A stretch of 64,000 nucleotides of DNA from Clostridia bacterium. GTDB taxonomy: Bacteria; Bacillota; Clostridia; Oscillospirales; Butyricicoccaceae. The notes under the pieces are model-generated. The model was not told where the DNA came from. It did not search any database and saw only the letters and a list, made by a program, of their open reading frames with translations. Positions 32,214-39,534 of this stretch are shown piece after piece (positions within the stretch are counted from its first letter, which is position 1; each line of letters begins with the position of its first letter). A program made the position numbers and the translations under genes. The stretch lies in NCBI GenBank assembly GCA_029099685.1, contig JAQXOO010000012.1:123934-187933 (forward strand), read 5' to 3'.

Positions 32214-32678
32214 ATGAAAATATGTGTTTGTTCTGACTCTCATGGAAACCGAAAGGGCCTGCAGGAAATGATGGACAGGGAACGGCCGGAACTGGTGCTG
32301 TTTCTGGGAGACGGTGAGCGGGATTGGAGCGCGGTAGACATACCGCGGCAGACCATGTTTGCCGCGGTATGCGGAAACTGTGACTTTATGGCCATGGAAC
32401 CTCCTTTTCGCAGGATGGAGCTGTGCGGAAAACGGATTTTCATGACCCATGGCCATTTATATGGTGCAAAGCAGGGATTATACGGCCTGCGTCTGCAAGC
32501 GGAAAAGTCGCCCACCGATCTGGTCCTGTACGGACATACCCACCATCCGCAGCTGGACAATGAAGACGGCTGCCTCTACCTGTGCCCGGGAAGCATGGGC
32601 TATGAGGAAGAACGGTATGCCGTTGTGGATCTATCGGAGCATGAGGAACATATTTCCGTGTCGTTCCGCAGACTTTGA
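32214..32678 (+). CDS. YfcE/MJ0936-family metallophosphoesterase
   Basis: A 154-aa calcineurin-like phosphoesterase. The metal ligands are visible in order: DSHGN (residue ~8), FLGDGERD, CGNCD (GNCD motif), TMGH-like MTHGHLYG and YGHTHHPQ. Relatives are small phosphodiesterases acting on cyclic or bis-p-nitrophenyl-type substrates; the physiological substrate is unknown. Start at 32214 follows GGGAGA. It is monocistronic and ends at a bidirectional terminator. Confidence 0.92.
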   Translation: MKICVCSDSHGNRKGLQEMMDRERPELVLFLGDGERDWSAVDIPRQTMFAAVCGNCDFMAMEPPFRRMELCGKRIFMTHGHLYGAKQGLYGLRLQAEKSPTDLVLYGHTHHPQLDNEDGCLYLCPGSMGYEEERYAVVDLSEHEEHISVSFRRL

Positions 32679-32692
32679 CCCGCTGAATAACC

Positions 32693-32729
32693 GAAAAAAA
32701 GCCTCTGCCGGCTATGGGCAGAGGCTTTT
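32693..32729. terminator. bidirectional terminator
   Basis: Nine-bp stem GCCTCTGCC/GGCAGAGGC (32701-32709 with 32717-32725) flanked by an A run on the left and T run on the right, between convergent genes. Confidence 0.9.
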
Positions 32730-32741
32730 GTCTTATATATT

Positions 32742-33683
32742 TTAGCCGTCACTCAAAACACGGCCGCAGCCAATATAGTGGCTGGAATAATATTCGCTGT
32801 CAAGAGCGTCATAGCGAACGCCCTTTCCGGGAGAAGCGGCATGAATAAACTGGCCGTCGCCAACGTAGATGCCCACGTGCCCAACCTTGGAACTGCCGGC
32901 GCCCTGGGAGAAAAACACCAGATCGCCGATCTTCAGTTCCGATTTCTTGATCTTCACAGAGTCAGAATACTGGTTGGAAGAGGTCCTGGACAGGGACACG
33001 CCAAAATGATTGAATACATACTGCGTATAACCGGAGCAGTCAAAGCCGCTGGTAGAGGAGCCGCCGTACACATATTTGCAGCCCAGCAGGGTAGCGGCAT
33101 AATCAATGATCTGCTGCCGGGTACCGGTGGCGGAAGCGGTGGAACCGCCGGAGGAGCTGCCGGAAGAACTGGCGGACACCGCACCGGCGGATGGCCCTGT
33201 ATAGAGGGCGATCTCCACATAATCCGGGCAGATATAGCCCGTATAGCCGCCGTACTGCACCTTGAACCAGGCGTTGTTGATGCCGATGATCTTTGCCACT
33301 GTACCTTCATACAGCTTTGTGACAATGCTGTTTTCGGTGCCGGGGCCGCTGCGGACGTTGAGCACGGCAGTGGTCACTTTTGCGCCGCCGCATTCGATAT
33401 TCATGATGGGCTGGGACGCAATATATTCGGAACTCATATAGCCGGTCTTGCCGTTATAGGCGACCTTGTACCAGCCGTCCACTTCATCCAGAATGGCGAC
33501 ACGGGTGCCGTCTGACAGCTTGCCCATGCTTGTACTGCTGGTGGATGCTTCCGTGCGGAAATTGACAGAGGAAGACGTGGTAACGGTGCCGCCCTGTACA
33601 TCATAGGCATACGCCGAAAAGGCCATCAGGGCCGTCAGCGAAGCGGCTGCGACAAAGGTGCGGGTCGGAATTTTGAACTTCAC
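32742..33683 (-). CDS. secreted SH3-domain NlpC/P60 peptidoglycan endopeptidase
   Basis: A 313-aa secreted hydrolase. Signal peptide residues 1-26 (ending FSAYA); two bacterial SH3 repeats, each with the VNFRTEAS or LNVRSGPG motif and a WYKVAYNGKTGYM-type strand (residues ~30-95 and ~100-160); a Ser/Gly linker (~170-185); and an NlpC/P60 domain with catalytic Cys in GFDCSGYTQYVF, then His in VGHVGIYVGDG and the IHAAS motif. It cleaves peptide cross-links, typically gamma-D-Glu-diaminopimelate bonds. The start is GTG at 33683, 7 nt after AGGAGG. It follows the 100-aa gene by 30 nt and shares its promoter. Confidence 0.94.
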   Translation of the reverse strand: MKFKIPTRTFVAAASLTALMAFSAYAYDVQGGTVTTSSSVNFRTEASTSSTSMGKLSDGTRVAILDEVDGWYKVAYNGKTGYMSSEYIASQPIMNIECGGAKVTTAVLNVRSGPGTENSIVTKLYEGTVAKIIGINNAWFKVQYGGYTGYICPDYVEIALYTGPSAGAVSASSSGSSSGGSTASATGTRQQIIDYAATLLGCKYVYGGSSTSGFDCSGYTQYVFNHFGVSLSRTSSNQYSDSVKIKKSELKIGDLVFFSQGAGSSKVGHVGIYVGDGQFIHAASPGKGVRYDALDSEYYSSHYIGCGRVLSDG

Positions 33684-33713
33684 GGTAGAACCTCCTGTGG
33701 GGAACGGGGTGGT

Positions 33714-34016
33714 TTACTTTCCGCTCAGCGCCCTTTCCAGCCAGATGGAGCCCAGCTCCATGGCATCGTACAGGCCGTCACGCTCAGCGGACTTGACCAC
33801 GCGGTCTTTTGAACTGATTTCAGGATCGGTATATTGCAGCTGAACAGATACATGACCGGAAAGGGAATACCCCTCCTTCTGCTCAGCCGACAATACCTGA
33901 AGCATGATGATATATTTATCCGTCATGCTGCCGTAATAAATGATAGCGTCCTTCCGGATCAGGGGACGGCCCTTATAGGTCAGGGGCAGAACGCTGTTTT
34001 TCCCGGTAGCTTCCAT
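33714..34016 (-). CDS. small hypothetical protein upstream of the NlpC/P60 gene
   Basis: A 100-aa cytoplasmic-looking protein with strand-rich composition: LPLTYKGRPLIRKDAIIYYG and HVSVQLQYTD, ending in a helix (DGLYDAMELGSIWLERAL). No known motif is visible. It has a strong promoter of its own (34040-34068) and a GGAGGT ribosome-binding site, so it heads the transcript that continues into the secreted hydrolase. Similar small proteins occur in gut Clostridia by recollection; function unknown. Confidence 0.7.
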   Translation of the reverse strand: MEATGKNSVLPLTYKGRPLIRKDAIIYYGSMTDKYIIMLQVLSAEQKEGYSLSGHVSVQLQYTDPEISSKDRVVKSAERDGLYDAMELGSIWLERALSGK

Positions 34017-34039
34017 AAGAATACCTCCGATTAATCATT

Positions 34040-34068
34040 AGTATAGCAATAATAATTACAAAAGTCAA
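34040..34068 (-). promoter_or_regulatory. SigA-type promoter of the small gene and NlpC/P60 gene
   Basis: Minus strand TTGACT (34063-34068), 17-nt spacer, TATACT (34040-34045), within an AT-rich block. Confidence 0.85.
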
Positions 34069-34094
34069 ACAAAATAGTTACAAAAAATAAACAA

Positions 34095-34127
34095 AAATGC
34101 CGCCCGGAATTTGTCAAAGCGGCATTT
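34095..34127 (-). terminator. terminator after ireB
   Basis: Stem AAATGCCGC (34095-34103) with GCGGCATTT (34119-34127); on the minus strand it runs into TTTTTGTTTATTTTTT. Confidence 0.82.
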
Positions 34128-34158
34128 CGCGAGGAAACAATCACCAGCGCAGGAAAAA

Positions 34159-34404
34159 TCAGTCAGAAAGGTAGTGCCGGACAAGCTCCTGCAGCAATTC
34201 GTCCCTGTCAAGCTTCCGGATGAGGGTACGGGCATTGTTGTGGTTGGTGATATAGGTGGGATCTTCTGACAGGATGTAGCCTACGATCTGGTTGATGGGA
34301 TTATAGCCCTTTTCACGAAGAGCGTCATACACCGCCGTCAAAATCTGCTTCATCTCAAGATCGGCGTCATCATTGATCTTGAACTTTCGGGTGCAGTCAA
34401 ACAT
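34159..34404 (-). CDS. ireB: IreB-family regulatory phosphoprotein (UPF0297)
   Basis: An 81-aa protein matching the IreB/YrzL family along its full length: [20 protein letters not shown], then [20 protein letters not shown] and the late [19 protein letters not shown]. In Enterococcus IreB is phosphorylated on N-terminal threonines by the PASTA kinase IreK and controls cephalosporin tolerance; a Thr is present here at residue 5. In most Firmicutes it sits with ruvX near alaS; here it stands alone. Confidence 0.96.
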   Translation of the reverse strand: MFDCTRKFKINDDADLEMKQILTAVYDALREKGYNPINQIVGYILSEDPTYITNHNNARTLIRKLDRDELLQELVRHYLSD

Positions 34405-34435
34405 GAAATCGCCTCCAAACCAGATATCTTTTCTT

Positions 34436-34464
34436 ATTATATATCACAAAAGTCTGAAAGTAAA
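34436..34464 (-). promoter_or_regulatory. promoter of ireB
   Basis: Minus strand TTTACT (34459-34464), 17-nt spacer, TATAAT (34436-34441). Confidence 0.7.
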
Positions 34465-34486
34465 GGGAACACGGTTGTTTTTTCTG

Positions 34487-34519
34487 AAAAACAGGCGCGG
34501 CTCCTGATGGAGCCGCGCC
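34487..34519 (-). terminator. terminator after pheT
   Basis: 11-bp stem GGCGCGGCTCC (34494-34504) with GGAGCCGCGCC (34509-34519), TGAT loop; the minus strand continues into TGTTTTTC. Confidence 0.9.
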
Positions 34520-34533
34520 CGCAGGGTGCATCC

Positions 34534-37245
34534 TTATGCGCGCAGAACAGCGCCCAGTTCAGCTTCCAGGGCGGCCAGCACGTTTTGAATGATCTCGTCG
34601 GCTTCCTTGTCCGTGAGGGTATGGTCTGCAGACCGCAGCGTCAGGGAGAACGCAACGCTTTTTTTGCCCTCGGCCACCTGAGCGCCGCGGTAAACATCAA
34701 ACAGCTCCAGCTTTTCCAGAGACTTTTTGGCGGCCTTGCGGATGCAGGACTCAAGCTGCAGAACATAGATGTTTTCATCACACAAAACAGCCAGGTCGCG
34801 GGTGCTGGCAGGATACTTGGGGATAGGCTGGTAGTACCGCTCCCGTTCCACAAAGGAGAACAGGGCCTCCAGGTCCAACTCAGCCATATACAGGTCTGTG
34901 CCGATACCGTAATTTTTCAGGACGGTGGGATGGATCTGGCCGGCGTAGCCCATCAGCCGGTCGCCGTTTTTGATGGCGGCACAGCGGCCGGGATGATAGC
35001 TGGGGTTGCTGTCACAGGGCGTGAACAGGCATCCGGGGACGGACAGCTTGGACAGCACACCCTCAATGCAGCCCTTTAGATGGAAGAAGTCGTCGCCGTA
35101 GGTGGCCATCACCAAAACCGACTTTTCCGTGGGCAGACGGTGGGGATCGGCCTTGCCTTCGGCATCCAGCTCCGGCAGATAGATCTTGGACTGCTCAAAC
35201 AGATGGATGGAAGGGGCACGGTAGTTATAGTTGCGGGCAGCGGCTTCCAGCATGGCGGGCAGGGCGGTGGTGCGCAGCAGGCTCTGGTCCTCACCCAGGG
35301 GATTGGTGATGACAACAGCCTGACGGCGGACGTCATCCTCCGCCATGCAGATCCTGTCAAAGGCTTTGGGGCTGAGGAAGGAAAGGGTCTGGGCTTCATC
35401 GTAGCCGGCGGCGTTGCAGGCGTCGTTGACGCGGCGGTTGAAAGCCTGGCGCGCCGTCAGGCCACCCTTTGTGGTCTGGCCCCGCAGCAGGGTGGTGGGA
35501 ATGTTGTCGTAACCGAAGAAGCGGGCGACCTCCTCTGCGATGTCAGCCATGCCTTCCATGTCATCGCGCCAGGAGGGAACGGTGACCGTATCACCGTCCA
35601 CGGTGAAGGCCAGCTTTTCCAGCGTTTTGACCATGAATTCCCGGCTGATCTCGGCGCCGATAAAGCTGCTGATGCGTTCGGGCTCCAGCTTCAGCGTACG
35701 GACGGGCTTGGGCGCGGGATAAGCGTCGATGCAGCCGCCAATGATCTCGCCGGCGCCCAGTTCCTCCACCAACTGGCAGGCGCGTTCCAGGGCGGTCATG
35801 CAGCCTTCGCAGTTGACGCCCCGCTCAAACCGGCCGGAGGCCTCGGTGCGCATACCCAGACGGCGGGAGGTTGTCCGGATGCTCACGGAATCAAACATGG
35901 CAGATTCAAAGACGATCATCTGGGTCTGATCGGTGATCTCGCTGTTTTCACCGCCCATAACACCGGCGACCGCCACTGCCTTTTCCGCATCGGCGATGAC
36001 CAGGGTGTTTTCCCACAGCTTCCGGGTCTGGCCGTCCAGGGTAGTGCATTCTTCATCGGCGGTGCAGCGGCGGACGATGATCTTGCCGTCTTTCAGACAA
36101 CGGTAATCAAAGGCGTGCATGGGCTGGCCGTATTCCAGCATGACGTAGTTGGTGATGTCCACGATGTTGTTGATGGGGCGGATGCCTGCGGCGCGCAGAC
36201 GGTCACGCATCCAGCGGGGGGAGGGCTTGATCTGAATATTTTGGGCCATGGCGGCGCAGTAGCGGGGGCACAGGTCCGCATCCCGGATCTCCACCGACAA
36301 ATGCTCGCTGATATCACCCACGGTATTTTTCACCTGGGGCTTGGGCACAGAGAAGGGCTTGTCAAAGGTGGCGGCGCTTTCCCGGGCCAGTCCGATGATG
36401 CTCAGGCAGTCGGGACGGTTGTGCAGGATATCAAAATCAAAGGTGATCTCATCCAGACTCAGCACGTGTGCGATGTCGTCGCCGGGTTTGCAGTCTTCCT
36501 GCAGGATGAAAATGCCGTCGTTGATGCAGTGGGGGAATTCGGCCTGCTGGGCGTGCAGGTCCGCCAGGGTGCAGATGGTGTCGGTCTTGGTATTATACGC
36601 CACCATGTCGCCTTCATGGAGGTTCCGGCAGGCGGTATCGGGGCAAACGGTGGCGCCGTTGATATCCAGACAGGTGTGGAAGCTGTCGTCAGGCTGAACA
36701 GCGCACTCCAGTACCTTTCCGGCGACCACAGGCCCGAAGATCTTGTGCCCGGGCTGAATATCCGCAGGGATGGAGGGCTTATCGGGGTCCAGAGGCTTGT
36801 AATCGTTCAGCAGGGCGGCGGCGGTGATGGCGGCATAGGGGAAGTCCCGCTCCTCCAGGCCAAGCTCTTTCAGAGAGCAGAGCATTCCGTTGGAGGGAAC
36901 GCCCCGCAGCTTGCCTTTTTCGATCTTGACACCGCCGGGCAGGGTGGACTTGTGCAGCGCAGCAGGTACCAGATCGCCCACATGGATGTTCCAGGCGCCG
37001 GTGACGATCTGGACCGGCTCGGCCCCGCCCACATCCATCTGGCAGACCCACATATGGTCGGAATTGGGATGGCGCTCCATGGACAGGATCCGTCCTACCA
37101 CCACGTTGCAGATCTCATCGGCGGGACACTCCCAGCTGCCCACCATGGTGCCGGCCATGGTCATATCAGCGGCATATTGTTTGGCGGGAACATTGTGAAT
37201 GCCCACGTCAGTGAAGTCTTTCAGCCAGCTATAAGGTAATTTCAT
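34534..37245 (-). CDS. pheT: phenylalanyl-tRNA synthetase beta subunit, enlarged
   Basis: A 903-aa beta chain, about 100 residues longer than the usual ~800. Order: N-terminal B1, tRNA-binding OB domain (residues ~45-120; VVVGRILSMERHPNSDHMWV), an extra segment (~137-238), the B3/B4 region resuming at INDGIFILQED, LHNRPDCLSIIGLARE, the catalytic-like core with RTEASGRFERGVN, and the C-terminal FDX-ACB anticodon domain (YPASTRDLAVLCDENI, then TDKEADEIIQ). The extra segment repeats OB features (PVVAGKVLECAVQPDD, NLHEGDMVAY). The start has AAGGAGG. It is 18 nt after pheS and under the Phe T-box. Confidence 0.97.
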   Translation of the reverse strand: MKLPYSWLKDFTDVGIHNVPAKQYAADMTMAGTMVGSWECPADEICNVVVGRILSMERHPNSDHMWVCQMDVGGAEPVQIVTGAWNIHVGDLVPAALHKSTLPGGVKIEKGKLRGVPSNGMLCSLKELGLEERDFPYAAITAAALLNDYKPLDPDKPSIPADIQPGHKIFGPVVAGKVLECAVQPDDSFHTCLDINGATVCPDTACRNLHEGDMVAYNTKTDTICTLADLHAQQAEFPHCINDGIFILQEDCKPGDDIAHVLSLDEITFDFDILHNRPDCLSIIGLARESAATFDKPFSVPKPQVKNTVGDISEHLSVEIRDADLCPRYCAAMAQNIQIKPSPRWMRDRLRAAGIRPINNIVDITNYVMLEYGQPMHAFDYRCLKDGKIIVRRCTADEECTTLDGQTRKLWENTLVIADAEKAVAVAGVMGGENSEITDQTQMIVFESAMFDSVSIRTTSRRLGMRTEASGRFERGVNCEGCMTALERACQLVEELGAGEIIGGCIDAYPAPKPVRTLKLEPERISSFIGAEISREFMVKTLEKLAFTVDGDTVTVPSWRDDMEGMADIAEEVARFFGYDNIPTTLLRGQTTKGGLTARQAFNRRVNDACNAAGYDEAQTLSFLSPKAFDRICMAEDDVRRQAVVITNPLGEDQSLLRTTALPAMLEAAARNYNYRAPSIHLFEQSKIYLPELDAEGKADPHRLPTEKSVLVMATYGDDFFHLKGCIEGVLSKLSVPGCLFTPCDSNPSYHPGRCAAIKNGDRLMGYAGQIHPTVLKNYGIGTDLYMAELDLEALFSFVERERYYQPIPKYPASTRDLAVLCDENIYVLQLESCIRKAAKKSLEKLELFDVYRGAQVAEGKKSVAFSLTLRSADHTLTDKEADEIIQNVLAALEAELGAVLRA

Positions 37246-37263
37246 ACTGTTTTTCCTCCTTGC

Positions 37264-38283
37264 TCAGAACTGGGACAGGAACCGGACATCGTTTTCGAAC
37301 AGCAGGCGCATATCGTCGATCTTGTAACGGAACAGCGTGATGCGCTCCAGACCGACACCGAAGGCGAAGCCGGAGTAGATCTCAGGATCGATGCCGCAGT
37401 TGCGCAGCACGTTGGGATGGACCATGCCGCAGCCCAGGATCTCGATATAACCCTCGTATTTACACATGGGGCAGCCCTTGCCGTTGCACTTGAAGCAGCT
37501 GATGTCCATTTCGGCGGAGGGCTCGGTAAAGGGGAAGTAGCTGGGGCGGAAGCGAACCTTGGTCTCCTCACCGTAGAGGGTCTTTGCAAAGACCTCCAGC
37601 GTGCCCTTCAGATCGCCCATGGTGATGCCCTTGTCAATGACCAAACCCTCGATCTGATGGAACATGGGGGAGTGGGTGGCATCCACTTCATCATTGCGGA
37701 ACACCCGGCCGGGCGCGATGATGCGGATAGGCGGCTGGGTCTTTTCCATAATGCGGGCCTGCATGGGAGAAGTCTGGGTGCGCAGCACGATATCGTTGTC
37801 GATATAGAAGGTGTCGGAAGGCTCGCGGCTGGGGTGGGTCTTAGGCGCGTTGAGCATATCAAAGTTATAGTGGACCAGTTCCACCTCGGGACCTTCGGCT
37901 ACGCTGTAGCCCATTCCGGTGAAAATATCCGTGACCTCGTCCAGCACGGTGGTCAGCGGATGCTTTTTGCCAAAAACGATCTTTTTGCCGGGGAGGGTCA
38001 CATCGATGGTCTCTTTTTTCAGCTTGTGTTCCAGCTCGTGGGCTTCAGCACGTCCGGCAGCCTTTTCGATGGCTTCCTCGATCTTGGCGCGGACCTCATT
38101 GGCCGCCTGGCCGATGATAGGCCGTTCCTCAGCGGACAACTGGCCCATGCCGCGGAGGATGGCGGTCAGTTCGCCTTTTTTGCCCAGGTATTTCACACGG
38201 GCAGCTTCCAAGCTATCCTTGGTATCAGCAGCGCTGATCTCATCCAGCGCCTTTACCAGGATCTGTTCCAACTTTTCTCTCAT
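37264..38283 (-). CDS. pheS: phenylalanyl-tRNA synthetase alpha subunit
   Basis: A 339-aa class II catalytic subunit. N-terminal coiled coil (residues 1-~85; [16 protein letters not shown]), motif 1 with [19 protein letters not shown], motif 2 with [20 protein letters not shown], and motif 3 near [16 protein letters not shown]. It has a [16 protein letters not shown] cluster, probably a zinc knuckle, which is common in Firmicutes/Clostridia PheS. The ATG at 38283 is 11 nt from AAAGGAG; the GTG at 38295 would overlap that site. Together with pheT it forms the alpha2-beta2 enzyme. Confidence 0.97.
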   Translation of the reverse strand: MREKLEQILVKALDEISAADTKDSLEAARVKYLGKKGELTAILRGMGQLSAEERPIIGQAANEVRAKIEEAIEKAAGRAEAHELEHKLKKETIDVTLPGKKIVFGKKHPLTTVLDEVTDIFTGMGYSVAEGPEVELVHYNFDMLNAPKTHPSREPSDTFYIDNDIVLRTQTSPMQARIMEKTQPPIRIIAPGRVFRNDEVDATHSPMFHQIEGLVIDKGITMGDLKGTLEVFAKTLYGEETKVRFRPSYFPFTEPSAEMDISCFKCNGKGCPMCKYEGYIEILGCGMVHPNVLRNCGIDPEIYSGFAFGVGLERITLFRYKIDDMRLLFENDVRFLSQF

Positions 38284-38321
38284 GTTGGGATGCACTCCTT
38301 TATGTGATTCTTTGTTGATTG

Positions 38322-38933
38322 TTATTTGGGAAAAATATCGGGGCAGGCAGGCTTCCGCTGGGCATATATGCCTTCCAGCATGGCCAGCACCTCCTCCTTT
38401 TTCTGTACAAAGAGTTCTGCGTGGCTCAGCAGAAAATAGGGTGCCCGTAAAGTCCGAAGAGACGCAATGGTGTCTTTCAGAAGCGTCGCGTTGTAGACGG
38501 TGCGCCCCTGCTTTTCGCTGCTGTATACCGTGTCCCCCAGAAAGGCATAGGTCTCGTTTACCTCCAGACCCAGCGAGCCCTTGGCATGGCTGGAGGGAAT
38601 GGGGAAGATGGTCAGTTGAATGCCGTCCGAAATGGTCATGGGCTTGCGGACCACCGTGCCGAAGCCGGTCTTTTGAAAGGTATACCGGCCCAGATAAAGG
38701 GCTTCCCAGTCCAGCTTATCCAGATTGCCCATATGGTCGGGATGAAAGTGGGAAAGCACCACACAGGGCTTTTGCGGCAGTACCTGCAGCCGTTCCAACG
38801 CTTGAGCGCCGGCGCCCACATCGAACAGCCATAGATGGTCTTTTCCCCGGATCAGGCCAATGTCAGCCGAAAGGGGATCTGCCGTGGACTTCAGATACCG
38901 GATACCGCTGTCCAAAGACAGCCAATCGGACAT
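38322..38933 (-). CDS. MBL-fold metallo-hydrolase, first gene behind the Phe T-box
   Basis: A 203-aa metallo-beta-lactamase-fold protein. The zinc motif is complete: [12 protein letters not shown] (His62, His64, Asp66, His67), a middle His in [12 protein letters not shown], the bridging Asp in FLGDTVYSS and a final His in LLSHAELF. It is a minimal single-domain member; family functions include thioesterases, glyoxalase II and RNA or phosphonate hydrolases, and I cannot choose among them. Start 38933 has GGAGGTGACG upstream, directly after the T-box terminator. The 38-nt gap to pheS carries no terminator, so it is co-regulated with pheST by tRNA-Phe charging. Confidence 0.88.
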   Translation of the reverse strand: MSDWLSLDSGIRYLKSTADPLSADIGLIRGKDHLWLFDVGAGAQALERLQVLPQKPCVVLSHFHPDHMGNLDKLDWEALYLGRYTFQKTGFGTVVRKPMTISDGIQLTIFPIPSSHAKGSLGLEVNETYAFLGDTVYSSEKQGRTVYNATLLKDTIASLRTLRAPYFLLSHAELFVQKKEEVLAMLEGIYAQRKPACPDIFPK

Positions 38934-38949
38934 CAACGTCACCTCCGGG

Positions 38950-39190
38950 AAATAAAAAAGCCTCCGTCCACATCTGGGACGAAAGCCATGCTTCCGCGGT
39001 ACCACCCGCATTCCCGGCAATGCCGGGCACTCCTGACCGATAACGGCGTCACGCCGCCGGAGCCTACCAGATCCGATCCTTCAGCCGCGGTGCTCGGAAG
39101 GGAACTTCACACGAACGTTTCGCAGGCGGCTCTCAGCCGGTGGCCGCCATTCTCTGAGCGATTCGGGACGCGCTACTTTCTTCGTCATCG
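38950..39190 (-). ncRNA. T-box riboswitch specific for phenylalanine
   Basis: On the minus strand the canonical order is complete. Stem I carries CAGAGAATGGCGG and GGCTGAGAG in its apical part. The specifier loop reads GTGAAG-TTC-CCTTCCGAGC, so the specifier codon is UUC (complement of 39102-39104). The antiterminator T-box is AATGCGGGTGGTACCGCGG (complement of 38994-39012); UGGU in its bulge pairs with an ACCA-ended tRNA, as tRNA-Phe is. The terminator stem follows at 38952-38987 with a run of six T. Uncharged tRNA-Phe would allow transcription of the MBL gene, pheS and pheT. Confidence 0.95.
38952..38987 (-). terminator. T-box terminator
   Basis: Minus-strand stem GGCTTTCGTCC with GGACGGAGGC (G-U pairs tolerated) followed by TTTTTTATTT. 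It is the OFF-state hairpin of the Phe T-box. Confidence 0.9.
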
Positions 39191-39214
39191 CATTTGGATA
39201 TTCATAATAAATAT

Positions 39215-39243
39215 AAGATACCATCCCAAATCAGAAAATGCAA
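39215..39243 (-). promoter_or_regulatory. promoter of the T-box leader
   Basis: Minus strand TTGCAT (39238-39243), 17-nt spacer, TATCTT (39215-39220). Confidence 0.7.
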
Positions 39244-39270
39244 GTGTTTCTTTCAAAAAAACGGCGGTAG

Positions 39271-39300
39271 TGCCTAAAAAATACACTACAATTTTAGGCA
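39271..39300. repeat. inverted repeat between divergent pheST and uraA promoters
   Basis: TGCCTAAAA (39271-39279) and TTTTAGGCA (39292-39300), perfect 9-bp dyad with 12-nt spacing; a related half-site TACCTAAAT lies near 39326. A separate 10-bp palindrome TTTCCGGAAA is at 39312-39321. They lie just upstream of the uraA -35 and look like operator sites; no regulator is assigned. Confidence 0.5.
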
Positions 39301-39345
39301 AGTTCGACAAATTTCCGGAAAGATTACCTAAATGAAAGAAAAGGA

Positions 39346-39375
39346 TTGCAATTTTGACCCTGTTTAAGGTATGAT
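39346..39375 (+). promoter_or_regulatory. promoter of the uraA leader
   Basis: TTGCAA (39346-39351), 18-nt spacer, TATGAT (39370-39375); expected start near 39382, so the leader to uraA is ~150 nt. Confidence 0.7.
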
Positions 39376-39400
39376 AACATGGTAAAGCGAGGTGACGGAT

Positions 39401-39487
39401 ATGAAACAAAGCAGCTTGGTTTTTGGGAGCAAGGTGCTGGTTCTGTCCCTGTCGGCCTCTTTTATTTGCATTTTCGTCCACGGATGA
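39401..39487 (+). CDS. 28-codon leader peptide upstream of uraA
   Basis: A short ORF with its own GAGGTGA site (39389-39395) and ATG 39401, encoding a 28-residue, hydrophobic peptide that begins MKQSSLVFG and ends FVHG. Its frame differs from uraA (offset 134 nt), so it is not an N-terminal extension. Its last six codons run through the left arm, and its stop into the right arm, of the terminator at 39468-39498. A translating ribosome near the end would therefore prevent hairpin formation. A small secreted peptide is the alternative reading. Confidence 0.55.
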   Translation: MKQSSLVFGSKVLVLSLSASFICIFVHG

Positions 39488-39498
39488 AAATGCTTTTT
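39468..39498 (+). terminator. attenuator terminator before uraA
   Basis: 11-bp stem GCATTTTCGTC (39468-39478) with GATGAAAATGC (39483-39493), one G-U, CACG loop, then TTTTTCTATTTTT. It stands 37 nt before the uraA start codon and is preceded by a U-rich tract (TCTTTTATTTG). Confidence 0.82.
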
Positions 39499-39534
39499 CT
39501 ATTTTTCGCGAAAATGATCGAGGAGGAAGTACGT

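Noticed and set aside
35080..37239. 719-codon frame opposite pheT
   Set aside because: Same codon-bias effect; pheT motifs are unambiguous on the minus strand.
39379..39534. Longer N terminus for uraA (start at 39379)
   Set aside because: It would begin at or before the expected transcript start, lacks homology to the permease, and the ATG at 39535 has a strong GAGGAGG site.
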